The position numbers and the translations under genes were made by a program. DNA of 64,000 nucleotides, taken from the NCBI RefSeq assembly GCF_007197775.1, contig NZ_CP041638.1, positions 868,001-932,000 of the forward strand. Direction: 5' to 3'. Of the stretch, positions 42,106 through 51,896 are shown piece by piece (positions within the stretch are counted from its first letter, which is position 1; every line of letters begins with the position of its first letter). The notes beneath the pieces were generated by a model. It made no database searches. It saw nothing but the letters and a program-made list of their open reading frames with translations, and was not told the DNA's origin. This DNA comes from Thalassotalea sp. PS06 (lineage in GTDB: Bacteria; Pseudomonadota; Gammaproteobacteria; Enterobacterales; Alteromonadaceae).

Positions 42106-45100
42106 CTAATGAAAATCCCTGGATTGGGTATTTAGCCTTGCCAGCTCATCGCTGCGATCAATTAACTTACCGGCAATAACATGGATAACTTCACCTTCAC
42201 GCTCCAATATGCCTTTTACTTCGAGCACTCGTGAAGACAAAAATGCCTGCTTTTGGGCTCTGGCGGTACCGGCCCAGACTACCACATTAATATTGCCGGT
42301 ATCATCTTCCAGAGTCATGAAGGTTACCCCAGATGCGGTGCCGGGCGACTGGCGTCCGGTGACAACACCAACAACTGTAACCATACTTTTATGGGACTTA
42401 GCCATTAACTCTTTCATACGGGTAAAACCGGATAAACGACCAGCTTGTTCCAATAAACGGATAGGGTGCTTGTTAAGTGTCAGGCCGGTTGCCGCATAAT
42501 CTTCATTGAGGGTGTCGACATCATTTGGCGAAAACTCATGAGGCTCATTTATCCTTGCTTCCTTAAATAAAGGTAACTCACTTTCATTGTTCATTAATGC
42601 CCAGCGGCTTTGATAGCGATTACCGGTTATCGCCTGAAGGGCATTGGCACTGGCGAGGTTTTGCAGGTCTTTGCTATTGATGTTTAGCTGGCGTAATTGG
42701 TTTAAGCGTTGATAGCCCTCAGTCGGCCTATGCTTGATGATAGTTTTCCCGGCTTTCTCAGAGAGACCTTTGATAATACGAAGCCCTAAACGAATGGCAT
42801 GCTGTTGATTAACACGCACCACACTATGGTCATACTCAGACTCATTGACACAAACCGCTAGTACCTGAATATTATGACGCCTTGCATCCTGAACCAGTTG
42901 TGAAGCGCTATAAAACCCCATAGGCAGACTATTTAATACACTGGTGTAAAACATTGCCGGGTAGTAATACTTTAACCAGGCGGATACATAGGCGAGCACG
43001 GCAAAGGAAGCCGAATGACTTTCCGGAAAACCATATTCCCCAAAGCCGCAGATTTGCTCAAATAAGCGTTCGGCAAACTCGGTTGGGTAGCCTCGTTGTT
43101 GCATACCGCTGATAAGTTTGGTTTTGAATCTGGCTAACTGGCCATTTTTTTTCCAGCTGGCCATGGCTCTTCGTAATTGATCGGCCTCGCCACCACTAAA
43201 GCCGGCGGCAACCATCGCCAGTTTAATCACTTGTTCCTGAAATATCGGCACCCCAAGGGTTCGCGCCAGGACTTCTTTGACTTCTTCTGAGGGGTAATCA
43301 ATAGCTTCGATACCATTTCGACGTTTTAAAAACGGATGCACCATATCGCCCTGAATTGGTCCTGGCCTGACGATCGCAATCTGAATAACCAGATCGTAAT
43401 AGCTGGCAGGTTTTAATCTCGGTAACATGCTCATTTGCGCCCGGGATTCGATTTGAAAAACACCGACAGTATCGGCCTGTTGAATCATCGAATAGACGTT
43501 TTGGTCATCCTGCATCCGGGTGATATCAGCGATGGTTAGTGACCGTTTTTCTAGTTGCTCTACCAAAGCGAAACACTTTCTTATGGCGCTTAGCATGCCC
43601 AGCGCCAACACATCGACTTTGAGTAACCCTAACGACTCGAGGTCGTCTTTATCCCATTGGATCACAGTACGATCTTCCATCGCTGCATTTTCCACGGCAA
43701 CCAATTCATACAATGGGCCTGCGGATATGACAAAACCGCCGACATGTTGAGATAAATGCCTTGGAAAGCCCATCAGCTCGTTAACCAGGTTAATAAAATG
43801 CTGGCCTTGATCCGAGTCTGGTTGTAACCCTAATTCGATAATCTGTCCCTGCCAGCCCAGGCTCTTATCGCGGCGATTAATGTTTTTTATAAAGAATTCC
43901 AGCTGCGGCAGGGCAATGCCTAAGGCCTTACCGACTTCGCGGATAGCACTCTTTAAGCGATAAGTAATCACGGTTGCGGCAATGGCGGTGCGCTTACGAC
44001 CATATTTTTGATAAATGTATTGAATCACTTCTTCGCGGCGTTGGTGTTCAAAGTCGACATCAATATCCGGTGGCTCATTACGCTCCTTAGAAATAAAGCG
44101 CTCGAATAATACCGAGATTTGCCTGGGGTCAACGGAGGTAATTTCCAGGCAATAACAGACGATAGAATTGGCCGCAGAGCCGCGGCCCTGATAAAGGATT
44201 TTCTGTTGTTGTGCAAAAACAACAATGTCGTGAATGGTAATGAAATAAAACGGGTAATTAAGCTCTTCAATCAGGGTTAGCTCTTTGTCGATGACTTTTT
44301 GAATAGCCGATGGGACACCTTCAGGAAAGCGACGCTGACTGCCTTCTTTAACCAGCTGGCGCAAGTACGTCATTGCCGACAAACCTTCCGGTACCAGCTC
44401 TGCCGGATATTCATAGCGCAACTCCTGCAAATTAAAATTGCATAATTCACTAATGCGCTGGGTTTCCTGCAACCAGGGCAGTGGAAATAAACGTTTGAGT
44501 TTTTCCAGGCTGCGTAATGCTCGTTCAGCATTGGGGAGTAAATCTTTACCAAGTTTTTGAATTGGTGTGCCATTACGAATCGATGTTAATGTGTGTTGTA
44601 CCGCCAGGCGATTAGCATTATGCATAAGTACGCCGCCGCATACAGTAATCGGTAATTCAAAATGCTCCGACAATTGCTGGCAATGCTGCCTGGCTTTTTC
44701 ATCATCGGCACTTAAATGGCGTTGGTAACCTATCCACAGGCGTTGATAGTGATATTTACAAAGCCATTCCGCCCAGCTGGTGTCGGTTTTCTCGCCGGAT
44801 GGTAGCCAAATTACCAAGCAGTGTTTGATCGACATCAGATCCCATTCGGCCAATTGATATTCACCTTTACCGCTTCGCCTTCTGGCATTGGAAATTATCC
44901 GGCATAACTCCCCATAAGCCTTCCGGTTTGGGCATAGTAAAATTACCTGAAGCTGTTGCTCTAAGTGGAACATACTGCCAATGATCAGGCGCACCCCTAA
45001 CTGGTGGTCCTTTATGGCGGTATGGGCACGGACAACACCCGCCACCGAACATTCATCGGTAATAGCCAGAGCCTGATACCCTAAAAATTCCGCCTGATGA

Positions 45101-45174
45101 ATGAGCTCTTCCGGGTGGGATGCCCCTTGCAGAAAAGAAAAATTACTTTGACAAAATAACTCGGCGTAACTCAT
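42106..45174 (-). CDS. dnaE2: error-prone DNA polymerase DnaE2 (ImuC)
   Basis: DnaE2 (1022 aa) is the C-family polymerase that carries out damage-induced mutagenesis with ImuA and ImuB. It has an N-terminal PHP domain (about 4-200; FCQSNFSFLQGASHPEEL), catalytic PPDIDVDFEHQRREEV (about 363-378), a helix-hairpin-helix region and a C-terminal OB-fold (GVVTGRQSPGTASGVTFMTLEDDTG, about 944-968). It is shorter than replicative DnaE (about 1160 aa) and lacks the C-terminal tail, as expected for DnaE2. Third gene of the imuA operon. Confidence 0.96.
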   Translation of the reverse strand: MSYAELFCQSNFSFLQGASHPEELIHQAEFLGYQALAITDECSVAGVVRAHTAIKDHQLGVRLIIGSMFHLEQQLQVILLCPNRKAYGELCRIISNARRRSGKGEYQLAEWDLMSIKHCLVIWLPSGEKTDTSWAEWLCKYHYQRLWIGYQRHLSADDEKARQHCQQLSEHFELPITVCGGVLMHNANRLAVQHTLTSIRNGTPIQKLGKDLLPNAERALRSLEKLKRLFPLPWLQETQRISELCNFNLQELRYEYPAELVPEGLSAMTYLRQLVKEGSQRRFPEGVPSAIQKVIDKELTLIEELNYPFYFITIHDIVVFAQQQKILYQGRGSAANSIVCYCLEITSVDPRQISVLFERFISKERNEPPDIDVDFEHQRREEVIQYIYQKYGRKRTAIAATVITYRLKSAIREVGKALGIALPQLEFFIKNINRRDKSLGWQGQIIELGLQPDSDQGQHFINLVNELMGFPRHLSQHVGGFVISAGPLYELVAVENAAMEDRTVIQWDKDDLESLGLLKVDVLALGMLSAIRKCFALVEQLEKRSLTIADITRMQDDQNVYSMIQQADTVGVFQIESRAQMSMLPRLKPASYYDLVIQIAIVRPGPIQGDMVHPFLKRRNGIEAIDYPSEEVKEVLARTLGVPIFQEQVIKLAMVAAGFSGGEADQLRRAMASWKKNGQLARFKTKLISGMQQRGYPTEFAERLFEQICGFGEYGFPESHSASFAVLAYVSAWLKYYYPAMFYTSVLNSLPMGFYSASQLVQDARRHNIQVLAVCVNESEYDHSVVRVNQQHAIRLGLRIIKGLSEKAGKTIIKHRPTEGYQRLNQLRQLNINSKDLQNLASANALQAITGNRYQSRWALMNNESELPLFKEARINEPHEFSPNDVDTLNEDYAATGLTLNKHPIRLLEQAGRLSGFTRMKELMAKSHKSMVTVVGVVTGRQSPGTASGVTFMTLEDDTGNINVVVWAGTARAQKQAFLSSRVLEVKGILEREGEVIHVIAGKLIDRSDELARLNTQSRDFH

Positions 45175-45205
45175 GTTATTTTACTCATGTTATAGCCCCG
45201 GTATA

Positions 45206-46615
45206 TTAGCTAAACAAGCCATGGACGAACCATTTCTGGGCTGGTGTACGATACACCCACAACCATTGACCTGTAGGGTTTCTGGCAATAAAGTAATCCC
45301 GGACCACAGGTTGCTTATCCCACCAACCAGCAACAATTCGCTCGGGACCATGTTGAATGTTTATCTTTTCTTTCACTGGCATTGGCCTTGGTAAGATAAA
45401 GCTAGGTCGCAATGAAGTATGGGCAGCATCAGGGGTTGCCGCTTTTGACACTTTCTGCAAAGGTGGGCAGCTAGCGTTAGCTATTTCCGGGCGGTGATCA
45501 TCAACCACCCGAATGCCATGCACGTTTTGTTTGCCAAGTTTGGCCTGTAAACGTGATACCAGCTCGTTGGCAGAGATAGCGCCGCAGTGCTTGCTAAACA
45601 TATCCATCATTTGAAAATCATTACCACGGACCTGTCGGGCTTCGACACTAATGGCAATAACAGGAGCCGTGACCTTAATGGATTCCAGGGTTAACTGACT
45701 TAACCCAAGCCATTGTTTTGCCTGATAAGCACCTTCAGCGCTATGCACCTGGAAATGCACGCTGTCGGTATCGCGAAGATGTAGTTCGATATTGAGCTGA
45801 CTACAGCGCTTATCGCGAAATCGTAAAAACTGTTCGAGCAAATGGAAAACTTTAAGCAAAGGTTTTTGTAAGTACTCGAGATTCGATATTTCAAACATGA
45901 GCTCAAGATAGTGTTTAAATCGCTCCGACGGATGGTAAAACTCTACGGGATGTTTTAGCTGTCCCTGCAGGCGACCCATGTAAGTGACCAGCTCGATATC
46001 AAAGCGCTTGGCAATATCGGTAAGTGGTAAACGTAAAAGATCGCCAATCGATTGCACACCAACCCGGTTAAGATGGTTAATCATTTTGTTGGATAGCTCG
46101 CTAACCTGTAATGGTAAAGGACTCAACAAACGATTTAGCGTTTGCTTGTCATCGGTAACCTGATTACAGCCACCGATGGCCAGTAACCTGGCAGCGTAGG
46201 GAGAATAGCCCGAGGAAAACTGATAATTCAGAGCCAGTTTCTGTAAATGCTGTTGCAGCAGCTGCCAGTAGTTTTCCAGCCCCTGATACAGGCTCAGCAT
46301 ATGACTGACCCGTAGCAACAGGCCGTTAGGCGGAAATAAGCTGATATCGGCAGTCACCATATATAGCCATTGGGCAATATAAGTAAGTTTGGTTTTTTCC
46401 TGTTTTTCATCGTATGCCAATACCTGCAGGTTATGGCACAACGCTGCCGCAGAGCCCAGGCCCATGCCCTGTTTTATCCCAGCACTTTCGGCACTTTGAT
46501 TGAGTTGCAATACTTCGCTGTTACGGCCATGAACAATAGCGATGGGTAATTGCTCATCGGCCTGATATAGGCTATCCAGCTGTAGGGAAGGGAAGTGTAG
46601 ATATAACCACAGCAT
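45206..46615 (-). CDS. imuB: ImuB, Y-family polymerase-like mutasome protein
   Basis: The 469-residue protein has a Y-family fold but starts MLWLYLHFPSLQLDSL, without the N-terminal catalytic Asp of active DinB. This agrees with ImuB being a catalytically dead hub that recruits DnaE2 and the beta clamp. A helix-hairpin-helix segment (VGVQSIGDLLRLPLTDIAKRFD) and a little-finger-like domain follow. It is 4 bp after imuA and 31 bp before dnaE2. Confidence 0.94.
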   Translation of the reverse strand: MLWLYLHFPSLQLDSLYQADEQLPIAIVHGRNSEVLQLNQSAESAGIKQGMGLGSAAALCHNLQVLAYDEKQEKTKLTYIAQWLYMVTADISLFPPNGLLLRVSHMLSLYQGLENYWQLLQQHLQKLALNYQFSSGYSPYAARLLAIGGCNQVTDDKQTLNRLLSPLPLQVSELSNKMINHLNRVGVQSIGDLLRLPLTDIAKRFDIELVTYMGRLQGQLKHPVEFYHPSERFKHYLELMFEISNLEYLQKPLLKVFHLLEQFLRFRDKRCSQLNIELHLRDTDSVHFQVHSAEGAYQAKQWLGLSQLTLESIKVTAPVIAISVEARQVRGNDFQMMDMFSKHCGAISANELVSRLQAKLGKQNVHGIRVVDDHRPEIANASCPPLQKVSKAATPDAAHTSLRPSFILPRPMPVKEKINIQHGPERIVAGWWDKQPVVRDYFIARNPTGQWLWVYRTPAQKWFVHGLFS

Positions 46616-46619
46616 GATG

Positions 46620-47297
46620 TTAACTGACTTTGGTAGTAGGGAAATACACCAGGTTATCGGGGATTTTCCCTAGGGTTAATGTCGGCCAGTGATGCTGCAT
46701 ATCAATATGAAAAGCTTTTGATGGCCAGCCTCGTTTACGTTTATTAATTTGTGCATCGATACCTGACGGACTAGCCGTTAAAGACATGCTTAAATCCAGA
46801 GGAAGCGACAGGGTTTCATAACGTTTTTGTCTGAGCATAAATACTCGGCTCGCGCCTTTTTCGGCAGCTAGCTGCAGGCGTTTGACCTGATGAATTTCAA
46901 TGGCCTGATCTAACCAGATAAGTACCGAACCACAGGTGCCGCTTTTCAGACACTCTTCTGCTGACCACAGGGCATCTTTTTCCTTATCAGGATTGATAAC
47001 AATGACCTGCTGTAAATCGATACCTTGAGAAGCCAGCATAGTGGCACTGACGTTTCCTGGTGGGTTAATGAAGATCAGTAACCTCTCTGGATCCGCGGTT
47101 AGGGTTGGTAATAATAGTCGTAGCTCGCCGATACTGGTTTCGGTTAATATTTCAATAGCGCCAGCTTTGATTAACCCTCCGTTAAGGTGTTGATCAAGCT
47201 CTAAATAACCTGAAGATTCCAGGTTTGGTTCTGGTGTTTTGATGCCGCCGTGCCACACTAAATGACGATGCTGGAGATCTTTAATTAACTTATTCAT
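46620..47297 (-). CDS. imuA: ImuA, RecA-like mutasome protein
   Basis: ImuA (225 aa from ATG 47297, MNKLIKDLQHRHLVWHGG) has a RecA/SulA-like core: SGYLELDQHLNGGLIKAGAIEILTE (about 28-52), LLIFINPPG, CGSVLIWLDQA and RVFMLRQKRYETLSLPLDLS near the C-terminus. It is the promoter-proximal gene of imuA-imuB-dnaE2. The start at 47297 is preferred over 47327, which adds ten unconserved residues. A perfect LexA box lies 110 bp upstream. Confidence 0.9.
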   Translation of the reverse strand: MNKLIKDLQHRHLVWHGGIKTPEPNLESSGYLELDQHLNGGLIKAGAIEILTETSIGELRLLLPTLTADPERLLIFINPPGNVSATMLASQGIDLQQVIVINPDKEKDALWSAEECLKSGTCGSVLIWLDQAIEIHQVKRLQLAAEKGASRVFMLRQKRYETLSLPLDLSMSLTASPSGIDAQINKRKRGWPSKAFHIDMQHHWPTLTLGKIPDNLVYFPTTKVS

Positions 47298-47406
47298 TAA
47301 TACCAATTCCATTGAGTTTTTGCACAACTCAGAGTTAGGGCAGAGGTTAAGTTACAACATAGATTTCATTGGTATAGTCTTCTATATTAATGAATGGTAT
47401 AAATAC

Positions 47407-47422
47407 CTGTATATTTGTACAG
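47407..47422. promoter_or_regulatory. LexA (SOS) box
   Basis: CTGT-ATATTTGT-ACAG is a perfect match to the gammaproteobacterial LexA consensus CTGT-N8-ACAG. It sits in the divergent region, 38 bp upstream of the SRAP gene and 110 bp upstream of imuA, and is the only such box I see there. Confidence 0.93.
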
Positions 47423-47460
47423 TATATTCGATCTTTTTATTAAAGCAAGGCAATGATCCT

Positions 47461-48168
47461 ATGTGTGGACGATTAAATATCAGTGATGATCCTTTTGTAA
47501 TGGAGTTGATCAACTGGTTAGGTGTTGAAAACCCGAGAGAAAAAGTTAATTGGGGGCGCTTTAAGCGAGCCACGGATCCAATTTCAATTATTCGTGAGGA
47601 GCAGGGACAAAGAGTTATCAATGATGCTACCTGGTGGTTGTTACTAGATAAAACCGATACCGGGTTTAAGCCATCTCGATATACCAGCTTTAATACTCGT
47701 TACGATAAGCTTGATGTGCCGCGAAGTGCCGGATACGTGCCTTTTCGCCAGAGTCGCTGCATTATTCCGGCAAAAGGTTTTGGGGAGACTGAGTTTCAGA
47801 ATAAAAAGCCGGTTCATTATTACGATTTGGAAGCCCTTGATGGTGAAGCCATTGCGTTTGGGGGCCTGTATCGGCAATGGGTACATCCGAATACCGGTGA
47901 AGTTCGCTTATCCTGCTCGGTAATAACCTTGCCACCCCACGATAGACTACGCCACATCCACTCTAAAGCTATGCCTTTAATTCTCCCCAGGCATGAAGGC
48001 TTATTAACCGCCTGGCTTGATCCGAATTACCAGCAGGTGGAAAATTTCCAGTTTTTGCTAAATCCGCACCTGCCTCAGGATCTTAACGCTTATCCTATCG
48101 ATAAACCGAGCCTGCATCAGGCGATTGGTCAGTCTGAGCGAATTCAAGCTGACCAGCAAAGAGCGTAG
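47461..48168 (+). CDS. yedK: SRAP-family abasic-site-processing protein (YedK/HMCES)
   Basis: SRAP proteins covalently cap abasic sites in single-stranded DNA through Cys2. The start is ATG 47461 because the nucleophile Cys must follow Met directly (MCGRLN). Other active-site residues are present: Asn78 and Arg80 (FNTRYDKL), Glu109 (GFGETE) and His167 (HSKAMPLIL). The length of 235 aa fits YedK (222). An upstream in-frame start at 47320 would destroy the Cys2 chemistry and is rejected. The LexA box directly upstream predicts SOS induction, together with the divergent mutasome operon. Confidence 0.95.
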   Translation: MCGRLNISDDPFVMELINWLGVENPREKVNWGRFKRATDPISIIREEQGQRVINDATWWLLLDKTDTGFKPSRYTSFNTRYDKLDVPRSAGYVPFRQSRCIIPAKGFGETEFQNKKPVHYYDLEALDGEAIAFGGLYRQWVHPNTGEVRLSCSVITLPPHDRLRHIHSKAMPLILPRHEGLLTAWLDPNYQQVENFQFLLNPHLPQDLNAYPIDKPSLHQAIGQSERIQADQQRA

Positions 48169-48247
48169 CCAAAACATATGGTCTAAACTTTACGGCACAG
48201 GTTTACGTACAGTAATGAGAAACAAGTAGATATCGTCAGGAGGCTCT

Positions 48248-49108
48248 ATGCCAGTAGATCATACCGCCGGTTCGAAAACCGAAAAAGACGCAGATAAAAA
48301 AGCGGAATCGGAATTCAGTGATGCACTTAAAGACAGGCCGGATGATTATTTTGTACAACGTAAGTTTGCCAAAGCTATCGACTGTCACAAGATTGATCAA
48401 TCTGCGCCGTTTCACTGGTTAGCTCTGGCGGTGCAGGATTTTATCAAAGCACCGCTAATATCTTTAGTGTATGGGCTGATATTCAGCCTGATCCCTGCTG
48501 CGTTAATAGTTCTGGTGTTAGCTACCGATACCCATTTGGTGATATTACCGGCTTCTGTTGCCTTTGCCCTAATCGGTCCGGTATTTGCTACCGGCTTATA
48601 TGATGTCGCATGGGAGTTGGAAAAAGGTCACAAACCCACCTTTAGGCACAGTCTTAAATCTATGTTCCGAAATCCAGTCGGCGAGTGGGGGTTTGCCATT
48701 CTATTAATGCTGATGATGCTTGCCTGGATGCGTATCGCTGCATTGATTCATGCATTGTATCCCACCACATTGAATCCTGGTTTAGAAGAAATGATGGGAT
48801 TCCTGACACTAGGCACCCTCGCAGGTGCTGCATTATTGGCGGTAGTCTTTACTTTCTCGGTATTTACGCCACAAATTATGATGGAGCGTCGGGTCGATAT
48901 TTTTACTGCCGTTGCCACGTCCTATAATGCGGTGATGGAAAACCTTGCCGCCATGGTGGTTTGGGCGGCGATTATTATTATTTCGGTGTTAATTGGCTTT
49001 GCCACTTCCGCGGTGGGTTTTATTATTATTATGCCGTTATTAAGCTATGCGAGCTGGCATGCATATATCGCGACCATAAAAACAATTCGTCCAAGAAAAT
49101 ATGAGTAA
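48248..49108 (+). CDS. DUF2189-family membrane protein
   Basis: The 286-residue inner-membrane protein has a charged N-terminal tail (about 1-55), then six membrane segments (about 68-88, 92-118, 145-165, 184-208, 230-252, 255-272) with the family pattern ALAVQDFIKAPLISLVYGL and GPVFATGLYDVAWELEKGHKPT (about 117-138). Function unknown; DUF2189 genes are often close to cytochrome oxidase genes, which is not the case here. Good ribosome-binding site AGGAGG. Confidence 0.85.
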   Translation: MPVDHTAGSKTEKDADKKAESEFSDALKDRPDDYFVQRKFAKAIDCHKIDQSAPFHWLALAVQDFIKAPLISLVYGLIFSLIPAALIVLVLATDTHLVILPASVAFALIGPVFATGLYDVAWELEKGHKPTFRHSLKSMFRNPVGEWGFAILLMLMMLAWMRIAALIHALYPTTLNPGLEEMMGFLTLGTLAGAALLAVVFTFSVFTPQIMMERRVDIFTAVATSYNAVMENLAAMVVWAAIIIISVLIGFATSAVGFIIIMPLLSYASWHAYIATIKTIRPRKYE

Positions 49109-49151
49109 TAGGATATAAAGCCTATCTAGGTTTTATCACCGTCAAACATAC

Positions 49152-49190
49152 AAAAAGGGCCTGTAGGAAAGCTTCCCAAGGCCCTTTTTT
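49152..49190. terminator. bidirectional terminator
   Basis: 11-12-bp stem AAAAAGGGCCT/AGGCCCTTTTTT with a 16-nt loop, serving the DUF2189 gene and the convergent EF-hand gene. Confidence 0.82.
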
Positions 49191-49203
49191 GAATTTGAAA
49201 TAA

Positions 49204-49422
49204 TTACAGTGCTAAATCAATAATCATTTCCGTTAATTCTTCTTTGGAAATGCTATTGTCATGATTGGCATCAAATTTTTTGAAAATGCTTTCGCACATG
49301 CGCAGGCCTTTTTCCTGCAACAAGCAATGGATTAATTCGACAAATTCACTACGACTGATCGCACCGTCTTTATTTTCGTCAAAAATTTCAAATAGTTCAT
49401 CGACCCATTCGGTAATTTGCAT
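49204..49422 (-). CDS. small EF-hand calcium-binding protein
   Basis: The 72-residue protein consists of two EF-hands. The first loop is DENKDGAISRSE (about 15-26), with acidic ligands at 1, 3, 5 and Glu at 12. The second is DANHDNSISKEE (about 50-61), where the usual Gly6 is Asn. No signal peptide, so it is cytoplasmic. Such mini-calmodulin-like proteins occur in marine bacteria; partner unknown. Confidence 0.85.
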   Translation of the reverse strand: MQITEWVDELFEIFDENKDGAISRSEFVELIHCLLQEKGLRMCESIFKKFDANHDNSISKEELTEMIIDLAL

Positions 49423-49523
49423 GATAGTCTTCCAATTAATTGACTTACCGTCACTCTACCCCCTTATAATCAATTTGTGAAGCGGTATTCTGTAATCAGA
49501 TTTTCCTAAAATGTCATGCAGGG

Positions 49524-51632
49524 TTATCGCACAAAGCCAATAGGGCGTTTACCTTCAATCCAGAAGGTAAATAGGGCGTCAATAGTTTTGCCGCTTTCCT
49601 TCATTGCTATCCAGTTGTTCATAAATTGCTCAAACTCGTAGTCCTGTTTTTGTACCGGGAAAGCCATTCCTATTTCTGGCAATCTGGGTTCAGGGATGAC
49701 GACGGTGTAATCGGGATACAATAAGGTCCACGCCGAAGCCCCAGCAGCGCCGTATATCATTGCATCGATACCTAACTCGTCACTGATGAAAAATTGCCGC
49801 GGCGACGATAATTCGTGTACTACATTATTTGGCATATTTTTTTTCACGGTTTTTTCGTAAAAATGAGTTTCTGGCATACCCAGGACAATACTCGGATCAT
49901 CGACAATTCGTTGCCAGTCGGCATATTTGCTGCGCTCCTTATCTTTAACTAACAATGCCAGGGTTTCCTGAATATGGGGGTTGGTAAGGTTGTGGTTAAT
50001 CAGGTTACCTGGTGTTACCGGCACTGAGGCAACAATATCCAGGTAACCACGATTCAGATATTCTTCGATATTTCTTCGTTTAATACGCACAAATTCAACA
50101 TCAACTTCCAGTTCCTGTGCTAATAAATGCCCGATTTCAATGTCCAAACCGACCAATTCCCCGTCTTTATTGTGGAATGCATATGGCAGGGCATCGGCAT
50201 AATAACCCATACGTAAGATCCCCCTGACATTGATTCTTTCCATGGTATTTTCAATGGCATCAATTTCCGGAGTTTCATCAGGTGCTGGCTCTTTCAATAC
50301 CCGGGCCTTGGCGGCAGGGAGCAACAGATCTCGGTCGATGAATTTTTGATAGCCTTCATATTGATGACTAATGGAATTAAAAGTGAATGAAAGGGACGCC
50401 AGAATCAATGATGTACAAAGCGGCACTGAAATCATGAAGATAATAAATGGCCGTGTATAAAATTTAACTTTGTGCATGATTACCATAGGTATCAGCATAC
50501 AAAGTACGGTCATAAACATTACCGATAATAGCGCCGCTAACCGACTAACCAATAGTTGTTCTGCGACGACGTAAAGTTCAAACATTGATGCGGAAATAGC
50601 GAATCGTTCGAGGATATTAGGGACTGCAATCATTTGCGAACCGAATAGTTGCAAAACCCCATTTAGGACTAATTTGGGATAATCGTATATAGCGATTTCT
50701 TCACCATTGAACCAGGCTGCAAAAAGAATGAAAAGCAGCACTAGCAACTTACCACCCATGGGCAGGCTGTAGGAAATCGGCGCAATGATTGAAGGTAACC
50801 GGGTGCTGGAATTATGGTTGTGAGAATGCACAACCAATTGCTTTTTCACATCTTCGGCAATGACAGGGATCACCACGAATATACTACCGGTGGCAAAGCC
50901 TGTTATCAGTGCTGAACGGCAGGCAAGAAACACCTGGCTAATGGTTAAAGGGGTAAATATCGCTACTATCAAAGGCAGGATCACAAAGGTTAACAATAGC
51001 GTCATTGAAGCTGCGGTGACGAAATACACCAGCAAGCCATCCATTTCATCTTCCGCCAGAGTAGCGCTGGCGTTCCAGGCGATGGCTAACACCCCATAAG
51101 GTGCCATTTTCATTACCGTGTTAGTAACCCGGGTTAAAGCCTGACGAATGTCTTTAAAGACGTATAAGCTGCGACGCTTATTGTGAATACCAATAAAGCC
51201 AATACCGATAAACACGCTGAATACTACGACAGCTGGTACGACACCATTGGCCATAGAGTAAAAAGGATTTGCAGGTAAAAAGTACTCAAGTGGATTATAA
51301 GTTTCTTTCTCGCGAATAATACTTGCTGAATAAAATGCGGCTGAGCTCCAGTCGGGGAAAGCTATGGGGGCAAGTAAAATAATCCCGACAACTACAAATA
51401 ACAGGATAATAAAGGAAACAGCGCCGTATTTAGCCAGGCGTTTGGCCTGTTGACGGCTCATCGAACCAATGCCGAAAACCAATGACACGGCAATATAGGG
51501 CAGAGCCGTCATTTGTAATAGCATAACGAAGCCCTGGCCGATATAATTGATGACATCATTGGTATAGCCAGAGGCAAAGCCAATGACGAGGCCAGCAATC
51601 ATAGCTAAGATGATTTTATTAGCTTGGGACAT
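49524..51632 (-). CDS. fusion: SDF (dicarboxylate/amino acid:cation) symporter plus periplasmic solute-binding domain
   Basis: The 702-residue protein has two parts. Residues 1-440 are a divergent sodium:dicarboxylate symporter (SDF/DAACS) with about eight membrane segments and hairpins; GFATGSIFVVIPV (about 247-259) and PISYSLPMGGKLLV replace the usual TSSSxATLP and NMDGTA motifs. After a linker (about 440-463), residues 464-702 form a type 3 extracellular solute-binding domain: ILRMGYYADALPYAFHNKDGELVGLDIEIGHLLAQEL in pieces, then GYLDIVASVPVTPGN, and a C-terminal MAFPVQKQD. A binding domain tethered to a secondary carrier is uncommon. One continuous frame with no sign of an assembly join. 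Confidence 0.88.
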   Translation of the reverse strand: MSQANKIILAMIAGLVIGFASGYTNDVINYIGQGFVMLLQMTALPYIAVSLVFGIGSMSRQQAKRLAKYGAVSFIILLFVVVGIILLAPIAFPDWSSAAFYSASIIREKETYNPLEYFLPANPFYSMANGVVPAVVVFSVFIGIGFIGIHNKRRSLYVFKDIRQALTRVTNTVMKMAPYGVLAIAWNASATLAEDEMDGLLVYFVTAASMTLLLTFVILPLIVAIFTPLTISQVFLACRSALITGFATGSIFVVIPVIAEDVKKQLVVHSHNHNSSTRLPSIIAPISYSLPMGGKLLVLLFILFAAWFNGEEIAIYDYPKLVLNGVLQLFGSQMIAVPNILERFAISASMFELYVVAEQLLVSRLAALLSVMFMTVLCMLIPMVIMHKVKFYTRPFIIFMISVPLCTSLILASLSFTFNSISHQYEGYQKFIDRDLLLPAAKARVLKEPAPDETPEIDAIENTMERINVRGILRMGYYADALPYAFHNKDGELVGLDIEIGHLLAQELEVDVEFVRIKRRNIEEYLNRGYLDIVASVPVTPGNLINHNLTNPHIQETLALLVKDKERSKYADWQRIVDDPSIVLGMPETHFYEKTVKKNMPNNVVHELSSPRQFFISDELGIDAMIYGAAGASAWTLLYPDYTVVIPEPRLPEIGMAFPVQKQDYEFEQFMNNWIAMKESGKTIDALFTFWIEGKRPIGFVR

Positions 51633-51896
51633 TTGAATTCCTAACCGTCCCTGGTGATAACTCCTCGCAGTTTGCTGCTATTGTGCATATATGTCGGATT
51701 TTTGGGCATTTACCTGCGCAATTATCATCGACGACTAGCAATCTGATTATGATTAAAATAAAGTAAACAAGATTAAAAAATTATAGATAACTGACTGACA
51801 ATTGCATTGTTATGACAGATTTATCATTGCAATAAATGTTCATTGCTGAGCTTCCCCCAGGCTCCAGGCTTAAGTGGTTGTAGCTAAAAATAAAAA

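Noticed and set aside
47320-47460. N-terminal extension of the SRAP protein
   Set aside because: It would place residues before Cys2, the catalytic nucleophile, and runs through the LexA box.
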